Source of the DNA: Pseudomonas extremaustralis
GTDB taxonomy: Bacteria; Pseudomonadota; Gammaproteobacteria; Pseudomonadales; Pseudomonadaceae
DNA: 64,000 nt
NCBI RefSeq assembly: GCF_900102035.1
Contig: NZ_LT629689.1
Location: 6,544,501 to 6,608,500, forward strand
Direction: 5' to 3'
Positions 53,342-61,997 of the stretch are shown piece by piece. Below the pieces are notes generated by a model, which worked only from the letters and a program-made list of their open reading frames with translations, had not been told where the DNA came from and did not search any database. A program made the position numbers and the translations under genes. Each line of letters starts with the position of its first letter. Within the stretch, counting starts at the first letter, position 1.

Positions 53342-53611
53342 TTATCCGTTAGAGCAACCGTTACCCATTACATGGTAATTAAGAATGTGACGCTGACCTT
53401 TGGAGTCTTCATATTCCATCTTGGCCGGTACAACTTCACATACTTCCGGGATCGTGCTCATGGACAGAACTTTGGCGATGTCCAAGTGAGTGCTGTAGGT
53501 GTAATCCTCAACAATCGGTGCATTCTTGCCGGCCTGCTCAGTCGGGGCCTCTTCGGCCAGGGCGGCGGTGGCGCACAAGCTGCTGAGGGCCATAACTAAT
53601 AAAGCTTTCAT
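53342..53611 (-). CDS. DUF2790 family secreted protein
   Basis: An 89-residue protein with a signal peptide (MKALLVMALSSLCATAALA, cut near residue 19). The mature part contains the DUF2790 pattern YTYSTHLDIAKVLSMSTIPE followed by VCEVVPAKMEYEDSKGQRH. DUF2790 proteins are small periplasmic proteins of unknown role. The ATG at 53611 is chosen by the signal peptide and the upstream GAAGG. Confidence 0.85.
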   Translation of the reverse strand: MKALLVMALSSLCATAALAEEAPTEQAGKNAPIVEDYTYSTHLDIAKVLSMSTIPEVCEVVPAKMEYEDSKGQRHILNYHVMGNGCSNG

Positions 53612-54007
53612 TACTGTCTTTACCTTCTTCAGGGCGAAAGGGGTCACGGGGCCCTTTTGGGGCCACGTGTGTAACTTAGGTTTGGAACATCCGGATTAAC
53701 ATGCCTTCGTGGGGGCTGTAACTAGGTTAATCACGTTGCCTTGGTTGGCGGAATTGATTCTAGGCCTGGCGGTTATATTCATATAGCCGTGCTTTTGATA
53801 AACACTATTGGCGGTTTTTGTAACAATCCCGTGGTAAAGGTTTTTTTACGCCCCCGAAAAGCCTCGCAGCCCGCGGGGCAGAGCGGTAAAAGGGCATGGC
53901 AGGGCAATTTGTAGGGGCTTGTTACTACCATCGTCGAATGGTTCTATAGGGCTTCCCCGGCTACAACGGGGTCATACAACAACAAATATATCACCGAGGT
54001 AAGAAAG
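53612..54007. other. 396-base divergent region between DUF2790 and acsA
   Basis: Holds the promoters of both genes. A CA-rich motif lies close to acsA (53976-53986). No open frame looks like a gene; no operator was recognised with confidence. Confidence 0.55.
53976..53986 (+). promoter_or_regulatory. CA-rich Hfq/Crc-type motif ahead of acsA
   Basis: ACAACAACAAA precedes the acsA start by 22 bases and contains AACAACAA. It fits the known Hfq/Crc target pattern; acsA is expected to be under catabolite repression. Confidence 0.6.
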
Positions 54008-55963
<1,956 letters not shown>

Positions 55964-55981
55964 AGCGGGTTGGTGGTACAG

Positions 55982-56016
55982 AGCCCCATTCGGTGTGAGC
56001 CGGATGGGGCTTTTTT
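55982..56016 (+). terminator. Terminator after acsA
   Basis: AGCCCCAT and ATGGGGCT arms with inner CGG/CCG pairing, followed by six T residues, 19 bases after the acsA stop. Confidence 0.9.
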
Positions 56017-56025
56017 GTGCGCCGC

Positions 56026-56116
56026 TGTGGGAGGGGGCTTGCTCCCGATAGCGGTGGGTCAGTGCCAAGCGTATCGACTGATACACCGCCATCGGGAGCA
56101 AGCCCCCCCCTCCCAC
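56026..56116. repeat. REPIN (GTGGGAGGGGGCTTGCTCCC class)
   Basis: Arms TGTGGGAGGGGGCTTGCTCC and GCAAGC then CCCCCCCTCCCACA around a variable centre; the right arm has extra C residues. Same family as 9698, 13208 and 15276. Confidence 0.9.
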
Positions 56117-56293
56117 AATGGAAAGGCATTTCATGTCATGCTCCAGTGCGGTTATGACTTCAAAATGAATAAATATCGGTTTTTCTCGTAGGACGTTTCT
56201 GAATGTTACCGGGCAATGCACATGTGTAACCCATCGCCCAAAGATGAGGCAAAGTGCTACGCGCGCGCCCGCAAAAGCTGCGTTTTAGACCGC

Positions 56294-56344
56294 TTCGCAA
56301 ACAAGGTTAAACGCCAGACTTGCCGTGCCAGAAGGGTTTGCGAA
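56294..56344. promoter_or_regulatory. Long-spaced perfect inverted repeat upstream of aotJ
   Basis: TTCGCAAAC (56294-56302) and GTTTGCGAA (56336-56344) are exact complements 33 bases apart. They could be two operator halves for DNA looping or the stem of a long hairpin. Confidence 0.35.
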
Positions 56345-56455
56345 TAATAGGCCCGCAATTTGCAGTGTTTACAGGTTTAATGTCTTTTGCCTCTGCATAA
56401 AATTCAGAGGCTGTCAATGTGCTGGAACCGCTTTCTCAGTGCTTCTGTAAATTGT

Positions 56456-56471
56456 TGTCGCATTGAGGAAA
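56456..56471. promoter_or_regulatory. Candidate ArgR site upstream of aotJ
   Basis: TGTCGC-N8-AA at 56456-56471 matches the known Pseudomonas ArgR half-site exactly. The neighbouring upstream 21 bases keep only the AA at the expected place, so the second half is weak. ArgR of this operon is known in P. aeruginosa to activate aotJQMOP with arginine. Confidence 0.6.
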
Positions 56472-56629
56472 TATCGGCTTCCGGCCTGTCGTTAGAATGC
56501 CGATCACTCGCTCGTCGTCACCAGGGTTGAACTGGTGCGGGACGCAGCGCCGCTATTCGGTTTCACTCAAGTCGCATCGTGGGCTATGGCTCATACTGCT
56601 GTTCTGCCCTATACCGATGGAGTCCCAAG

Positions 56630-57415
56630 ATGAAGAAACTCGTGCTGTTGGGCGCCCTGGCGCTGTCCGTGCTGTCCATGCAGGCTTTCGCCGAAGGCAA
56701 GCCGCTGAAAATTGGTATCGAAGCGGCCTACCCTCCGTTTGCGTCGAAAGCGCCGGATGGCAGCATCGTCGGCTTTGACTACGACATCGGCAACGCCCTG
56801 TGCGAAGAGATGAAGGTCAAGTGCACCTGGGTCGAGCAGGAATTCGACGGCCTGATCCCGGCGCTGAAAGTGCGCAAGATCGACGCGATCCTGTCGTCGA
56901 TGTCCATCACCGAAGACCGCAAGAAATCCGTGGATTTCACCAATCGCTACTACCTGACCCCGGCGCGCCTGGTGTTGAAGGAAGGCACGGCGGTCAGCGA
57001 CAGCCTGGACGAACTCAAAGGCAAGAAGATCGGTGTGCAGCGCGGTTCGATCCACGACCGGTTTGCCAAGGAAGTGCTCGCGCCTAAAGGTGCCACCGTC
57101 GTTCCTTACAGCTCGCAGAACGAAATCTACCTGGATATCGAAGCCGGTCGCCTTGATGGCACCGTGGCCGACGCCACCCTGTTGCAGGAAGGTTTCCTCG
57201 ACACGCCTGCCGGCAAAGGCTATGCGTTCACCGGCCCGTCCTTCACCGACGTCAAATACTTCGGCGATGGTGTAGGGATCGCCGTACGCAAAGGCGACAA
57301 GGAAAACCTGGACCGCATCAACGCGGCCATCGCTGCGATCCGTGCCAACGGCAAATACAAAGAAATCGAGAAAAAGTACTTCAACTTCGACATTTACGGC
57401 CCAGAAGCCAAGTAA
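56630..57415 (+). CDS. aotJ: Arginine/ornithine ABC transporter substrate-binding protein
   Basis: A 261-residue periplasmic amino-acid-binding protein. A signal peptide is present ([20 protein letters not shown] then AEG). The mature start [21 protein letters not shown] with [20 protein letters not shown] and the [19 protein letters not shown] loop are the ArgT/HisJ pattern. First gene of aotJQMOP; a terminator-like hairpin follows it before aotQ, so it may be made in excess over the membrane parts. GGAG lies 7-10 bases upstream of the ATG. Confidence 0.94.
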   Translation: MKKLVLLGALALSVLSMQAFAEGKPLKIGIEAAYPPFASKAPDGSIVGFDYDIGNALCEEMKVKCTWVEQEFDGLIPALKVRKIDAILSSMSITEDRKKSVDFTNRYYLTPARLVLKEGTAVSDSLDELKGKKIGVQRGSIHDRFAKEVLAPKGATVVPYSSQNEIYLDIEAGRLDGTVADATLLQEGFLDTPAGKGYAFTGPSFTDVKYFGDGVGIAVRKGDKENLDRINAAIAAIRANGKYKEIEKKYFNFDIYGPEAK

Positions 57416-57437
57416 ATCGTCGCAGCGGTCTGTCCAC

Positions 57438-57480
57438 AATGGCGCAAGCAACAGAATTCCTGCGGTTTGCGCCATTTTTT
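57438..57480 (+). terminator. Intra-operon hairpin with T run between aotJ and aotQ
   Basis: AATGGCGCAA pairs with TTGCGCCATT across a 19-base loop and is followed by a run of T residues. It lies 22 bases after aotJ and 26 before aotQ. Confidence 0.75.
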
Positions 57481-57506
57481 CATCCCCCTTTTCGAGGACC
57501 TGAATC

Positions 57507-58196
57507 ATGTTGAAAGGCTACGGGGCCGTCATCCTCGATGGCGCATGGTTGACGCTTCAGCTCGCCCTGTCGTCCATGGCCTTGGCTATTGTTCTGGGTC
57601 TGATCGGGGTTGCGTTGCGCCTGTCGCCGGTGCGCTGGTTGGCCTGGCTGGGTGACTTGTACTCCACGGTGATCCGTGGGATTCCCGACCTGGTGTTGAT
57701 CCTGCTGATTTTCTACGGCGGTCAGGACCTGCTCAACCGCGTCGCGCCGATGCTCGGCTATGACGACTATATTGACTTGAACCCCTTGGCCGCCGGTATC
57801 GGCACCCTGGGTTTCATCTTTGGCGCCTATCTGTCGGAAACCTTCCGTGGCGCCTTCATGGCCATTCCCAAGGGTCAGGCCGAAGCCGGCCTTGCCTATG
57901 GCATGAGCCCCTTCCAGGTGTTTTTCCGGGTGATGGTGCCGCAGATGATCCGGCTGGCGATCCCCGGTTTCACCAACAACTGGCTGGTATTGACCAAGGC
58001 CACTGCGCTGATTTCGGTGGTGGGCCTGCAAGACATGATGTTCAAGGCCAAGCAGGCGGCGGATGCCACCCGTGAGCCTTTTACCTTCTTCCTCGCAGTG
58101 GCGGCGATGTACCTGGTGATCACCAGCGTATCGTTGCTGGCCCTGCGTCATCTTGAGAAGCGCTACTCGGTAGGCGTAAGGGCGGCTGATCTATGA
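57507..58196 (+). CDS. aotQ: Arginine/ornithine ABC transporter permease AotQ
   Basis: A 229-residue HisQ-type permease with about five helices. The conserved ATPase-contact loop GQAEAGLAYGMSPFQVFFRV is near residues 121-140, and the family VIRGIPDLVLILLIFYGGQD block near 53-72. Its stop overlaps the aotM start by 4 bases (ATGA), so they are coupled. Confidence 0.94.
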   Translation: MLKGYGAVILDGAWLTLQLALSSMALAIVLGLIGVALRLSPVRWLAWLGDLYSTVIRGIPDLVLILLIFYGGQDLLNRVAPMLGYDDYIDLNPLAAGIGTLGFIFGAYLSETFRGAFMAIPKGQAEAGLAYGMSPFQVFFRVMVPQMIRLAIPGFTNNWLVLTKATALISVVGLQDMMFKAKQAADATREPFTFFLAVAAMYLVITSVSLLALRHLEKRYSVGVRAADL

Positions 58197-58891
58197 TCTT
58201 CGACTACAACGTCATCTGGGAGGCCATGCCGCTGTACCTTGGCGGCTTGCTGACCACCCTGAAACTGCTCGCCATCTCGCTGTTCTTCGGCCTGCTCGCC
58301 GCGTTGCCCCTGGGCTTGATGCGCGTGTCCAAACAGCCGATCGTCAACGGCGCGGCCTGGCTGTACACCTACGTGATCCGCGGCACGCCGATGCTGGTGC
58401 AGCTGTTTCTGATCTACTACGGCCTGGCCCAGTTCGAGGTGGTGCGCGAGAGCTTCCTGTGGCCGCTGCTGTCCAGCGCCACCTTCTGCGCGTGCCTGGC
58501 ATTTGCGATCAACACCAGCGCCTACACCGCCGAGATCATTGCCGGTAGTCTCAAGTCCACGCCCAATGGCGAAATTGAAGCGGCCAAGGCCATGGGCATG
58601 TCGCGCTACAAGCTGTACCGCCGCATCCTGCTGCCATCGGCCCTGCGCCGCGCGCTGCCGCAGTACAGCAACGAAGTGATCATGATGCTGCAGACCACCA
58701 GCCTGGCGTCCATCGTCACCCTGATCGACATCACGGGTGCCGCGCGCACGGTGAACGCGCAGTTCTACCTGCCGTTCGAGGCCTATATCACCGCCGGCGC
58801 GTTCTACCTGTGCCTGACCTTTATCCTGGTGCGCCTGTTCAAGTTGGCCGAGCACCGCTGGCTGAGCTACCTGGCTCCACGGAAGCACTGA
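58193..58891 (+). CDS. aotM: Arginine/ornithine ABC transporter permease AotM
   Basis: A 232-residue HisM-type permease. YVIRGTPMLVQLFLIYYGLA (about residues 60-79) and the contact loop NGEIEAAKAMGMSRYKLYRR (about 124-143) are typical. It overlaps aotQ by 4 bases and is 1 base from the next gene. Confidence 0.94.
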   Translation: MIFDYNVIWEAMPLYLGGLLTTLKLLAISLFFGLLAALPLGLMRVSKQPIVNGAAWLYTYVIRGTPMLVQLFLIYYGLAQFEVVRESFLWPLLSSATFCACLAFAINTSAYTAEIIAGSLKSTPNGEIEAAKAMGMSRYKLYRRILLPSALRRALPQYSNEVIMMLQTTSLASIVTLIDITGAARTVNAQFYLPFEAYITAGAFYLCLTFILVRLFKLAEHRWLSYLAPRKH

Positions 58892-58892
58892 T

Positions 58893-60005
58893 ATGGAACG
58901 TATCGATCACCTATTGCCCTGGGGCCACCTGGGGTGCGAACGCCAACTGAGCGTATTTCGTTTCGGCAGTGGCGAGCGCAAGGCCTACATCCAGGCCAGC
59001 CTGCACGCCGATGAACTGCCCGGCATGCGTGCCGCCTGGGAGCTGAAAAAGCGCCTCATCGAACTGGAACGGCAAGGCGCCCTCAATGGCGTGATCGAGC
59101 TGGTGCCGGTGGCCAACCCGATGGGCCTGGGCCAACTGCTGCAAGGCAGCCACCAGGGGCGTTTCGAGGTGGGCAGTGGCAAGAATTTCAACCGTGATTT
59201 CGTTGAGTTGAGCGAGCCGGTAATCGCGCAACTGCATGGCAAGCTCGGGGATGATCCCCATGCCAACGTGCGTACGATTCGCCAGGCGATGAGTGATGTA
59301 CTCAGCGCTTTGCCTGCGCCGAGCAGCCAGTTGCAAGGCATGCAGCGCACCCTGCTCAGCCATGCGTGCACCGCCGACATTGTCCTCGACCTGCACTGCG
59401 ACGCCGAAGCCGCGCTGCACATGTACGCGCTGCCCCAGCACTGGCCGCAGTGGCGTTCGCTGTCGGCGCATTTGAATGTGAAAGTCGGCCTGTTGGCGGA
59501 AGATTCCGGCGGCAGCTCGTTCGATGAAGCCTGTTCGCTGCCATGGTTGCGCTTGTCCCGAGCGTTCCCCGAGGCGCAGATCCCGTTGGCATGCCTGGCG
59601 ACCACCCTGGAACTGGGCGGTCAGGCCGATACCGGCCGCGATGAGGCGATCTTCCACGCCGAAGGCATCCTCGCGTTCCTCGCCGAACAGGGCCTGATCC
59701 ACGGCGACTGGCCGGCGGCGCAACACGAGCCGTGCGAAGGCATGCCCTTCGAAGGCACTGAGTTGCTGTTTGCACCCCATGCCGGGGTCATCAGTTACCT
59801 GCGTAAAGCCGGTGATTGGGTCGAGGCCGGCGAGCCGATTTTTGAAGTGATCGATCCCCTGGAAGACCGCGTGAGCATCATCTGCGCGGGCACCTCGGGA
59901 GTGTTGTTTGCCGTTGAACGGCTGCGTTATGCCCAAGCGGGTTTCTGGCTGGCCAAGGTGGCGGGGCGCGAAGCGCTGCGGCACGGGCGCTTGCTCAACG
60001 ACTGA
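58893..60005 (+). CDS. aotO: AotO, succinylglutamate desuccinylase/aspartoacylase-like protein
   Basis: A 370-residue protein of the AstE/AspA zinc-hydrolase family. The metal ligands appear in SLHADELPGMRAA (H and E, about residues 32-35) and DIVLDLHCDAEAAL (H near 164). The C-terminal part (from about residue 285) is a barrel-sandwich-like region often seen in related proteins. The gene is embedded in the arginine transport operon of pseudomonads, one base after aotM; its substrate has not been shown and it is not needed for transport itself as far as known. Confidence 0.88.
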   Translation: MERIDHLLPWGHLGCERQLSVFRFGSGERKAYIQASLHADELPGMRAAWELKKRLIELERQGALNGVIELVPVANPMGLGQLLQGSHQGRFEVGSGKNFNRDFVELSEPVIAQLHGKLGDDPHANVRTIRQAMSDVLSALPAPSSQLQGMQRTLLSHACTADIVLDLHCDAEAALHMYALPQHWPQWRSLSAHLNVKVGLLAEDSGGSSFDEACSLPWLRLSRAFPEAQIPLACLATTLELGGQADTGRDEAIFHAEGILAFLAEQGLIHGDWPAAQHEPCEGMPFEGTELLFAPHAGVISYLRKAGDWVEAGEPIFEVIDPLEDRVSIICAGTSGVLFAVERLRYAQAGFWLAKVAGREALRHGRLLND

Positions 60006-60032
60006 CCACCTGTTTTTGTGAGAACCGACCGC

Positions 60033-60797
60033 ATGTACAAACTTGAAGTCCAAGACCTGCATAAACGCTATGGCAGTCATGAAGTGCTCAAAGGCGTGTC
60101 CCTGGCCGCCGCGGCCGGTGATGTGATCAGCATCATCGGTTCCAGCGGTTCGGGCAAAAGTACCTTTTTGCGCTGCATCAATCTGCTGGAGCAGCCCCAC
60201 GCCGGCAAGATCCTGCTCAATAACGAAGAACTCAAGCTGGTGGCCAGCAAGGACGGCGCCCTCAAGGCCGCCGACCCCAAACAGTTGCAGCGCATGCGTT
60301 CGCGCCTGTCCATGGTGTTCCAGCATTTCAACCTGTGGTCGCACATGACCGCGTTGGAAAACGTGATGGAAGCGCCGGTGCATGTGCTGGGCGTGTCGAA
60401 AAAAGAGGCGCGTGAAAAGGCCGAGCACTACCTGGCCAAAGTCGGCGTGGGCCATCGCAAGGATGCGTTCCCCGGTCATATGTCCGGTGGCGAGCAGCAG
60501 CGTGTGGCGATTGCCCGCGCCTTGGCGATGGAGCCGGAAGTGATGCTGTTCGACGAGCCCACTTCGGCGTTGGACCCGGAACTGGTCGGCGAAGTCCTCA
60601 AGGTGATGCAGGATCTGGCCCAGGAAGGCCGCACCATGGTGGTGGTGACCCACGAAATGGGGTTTGCCCGTGAAGTGTCCAACCAGTTGGTGTTCCTGCA
60701 CAAAGGCATCGTCGAAGAGCGTGGCAACCCACGGGAAGTGCTGGTCAATCCGCAGTCCGAGCGGTTGCAGCAGTTCCTCTCCGGCAGCCTGAAATAA
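60033..60797 (+). CDS. aotP: Arginine/ornithine ABC transporter ATP-binding protein AotP
   Basis: A 254-residue HisP-type ATPase. Walker A is GSSGSGKST at residues 36-44, the signature is MSGGEQQRVAIARALAM near 153-169, and Walker B LFDEP follows. The ATG at 60033 is chosen; a GTG at 60018 in the same frame has a weaker case. It is the last transporter gene and is separated from argR by a REPIN. Confidence 0.95.
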   Translation: MYKLEVQDLHKRYGSHEVLKGVSLAAAAGDVISIIGSSGSGKSTFLRCINLLEQPHAGKILLNNEELKLVASKDGALKAADPKQLQRMRSRLSMVFQHFNLWSHMTALENVMEAPVHVLGVSKKEAREKAEHYLAKVGVGHRKDAFPGHMSGGEQQRVAIARALAMEPEVMLFDEPTSALDPELVGEVLKVMQDLAQEGRTMVVVTHEMGFAREVSNQLVFLHKGIVEERGNPREVLVNPQSERLQQFLSGSLK

Positions 60798-60810
60798 CCA
60801 TGCCCACCCC

Positions 60811-60911
60811 TGGAGGAGCGAGCTTGCTCGCGAAGACCGTCAACGATAACGCGGGGAACCTGGCACCCCCTGGCGCTCTCGGGGTTTTCGCGAGCGAGCT
60901 CGCTCCTACAG
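60811..60911. repeat. REPIN (GTAGGAGCGAGC class, conserved centre)
   Basis: Arms TGGAGGAGCGAGCTTGCTCG and GCGAGCTCGCTCCTACAG around a centre with CGTCAACGATAACGCGGGG. It lies between aotP and argR and could set their relative message levels. Confidence 0.9.
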
Positions 60912-61008
60912 GTGGGCAGGTTTACAGCGGTTTTGAGATTTGTGTTCATTTACGGGCTAGCATTGGCCCACGGCTTCTTTCACTGTTCTTCGCTTCGGAT
61001 AGCCCTCC

Positions 61009-61989
61009 ATGACTGCCCATCGAATTGGTTTCCTGATTTGGCCCAGCACAAAAGCACTGACGCTTGCGCTGGCTGAGGAGGCCTTGCGCGTCGCTCAGCG
61101 GGTGCATCCTGAGGTGGTCTACGAACTGTCGTTCCTGCAGGCCGAACCGCAAACCTCGGGGGACTGGCAACTGCCGGGCGAGCCATGGGCCGGCAAGCTG
61201 GAAGGCTTCCAGAAAGTGTTCCTGCTGGCGGACGAGCCGCCCACCGTGATCGCCTCCCAACTGAGCAGCGCCCTCAAGCAACTGGTGCGCGCCGGCTGTG
61301 TGATCGGCGGCTTGTCGGCCGGGGTGTACCCGCTGGCCCAGCTCGGTCTGCTCGACGGCTACCGCGCCGCCGTGCACTGGCGCTGGCAGGACGATTTCGC
61401 CGAGCGTTTCCCCAAGGTCATCGCCACCAGTCACCTGTTCGATTGGGATCGTGATCGCCTGAGCGCGTGCGGTGGCATGTCGGTGCTCGACCTGCTGCTG
61501 GCGGTGCTGGCCCGGGATCACGGCGCCGAACTGGCCGGTGCGGTGTCCGAGGAGCTGGTGGTGGAGCGCATCCGCGAAGGCGGCGAGCGCCAGCGCATTC
61601 CGCTGCAGAACCGCCTGGGCTCCAGCCATCCGAAGCTGACCCAGGCGGTGTTGCTGATGGAGGCCAACATCGAAGAGCCGCTGACCACCGACGAAATCGC
61701 CCAGCACGTGTGCGTTTCGCGACGACAACTGGAACGGATCTTCAAGCAATACCTCAATCGCGTCCCCAGCCAGTACTACCTGGAACTGCGCCTGAACAAG
61801 GCCCGCCAGATGCTCATGCAAACCAGCAAGTCGATCATCCAGATCGGTTTGTCCTGCGGCTTCTCCTCGGGGCCGCACTTCTCCAGCGCCTACCGCAACT
61901 TCTTTGGCGCCACCCCCCGTGAAGACCGCAACCAACGGCGCAGCAGCAGCCCGTTCGAGTTGTCGTCGGTGCCGTCCGAGCGCGGCTAG
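61009..61989 (+). CDS. argR: ArgR, AraC-family arginine regulator
   Basis: A 326-residue regulator of the Pseudomonas ArgR type, unrelated to E. coli ArgR. The N-terminal part (residues 1-190) resembles a class I amidotransferase/ThiJ-like sensing domain (GFLIWPSTKALTLALAEEAL, GGLSAGVYPLAQLG). The C-terminal AraC-type DNA-binding domain (about 215-315) has two helix-turn-helix units, with TTDEIAQHVCVSRRQLERIF and LNKARQMLMQTSKSIIQIGL. It activates the aot and ast genes with arginine. A REPIN separates it from aotP; it ends 8 bases before a convergent LRR gene. Confidence 0.95.
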   Translation: MTAHRIGFLIWPSTKALTLALAEEALRVAQRVHPEVVYELSFLQAEPQTSGDWQLPGEPWAGKLEGFQKVFLLADEPPTVIASQLSSALKQLVRAGCVIGGLSAGVYPLAQLGLLDGYRAAVHWRWQDDFAERFPKVIATSHLFDWDRDRLSACGGMSVLDLLLAVLARDHGAELAGAVSEELVVERIREGGERQRIPLQNRLGSSHPKLTQAVLLMEANIEEPLTTDEIAQHVCVSRRQLERIFKQYLNRVPSQYYLELRLNKARQMLMQTSKSIIQIGLSCGFSSGPHFSSAYRNFFGATPREDRNQRRSSSPFELSSVPSERG

Positions 61990-61997
61990 GCGGCGTC

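Larger units (their letters stand above)
55964..56629. other. 666-base region between acsA and aotJ
   Basis: Holds the acsA terminator (55982-56016), a REPIN (56026-56116), a 9-base perfect inverted repeat (56294-56344), an ArgR-type half-site (56456-56471) and the aotJ leader. No gene is seen in it. Confidence 0.65.

Noticed and set aside
53880..53940. A sigma-54-like GG/GC promoter ahead of acsA (TGGCAGGGCAATTTGTA)
   Set aside because: The -24 GG is present but the invariant GC at -12 is not at the right spacing.
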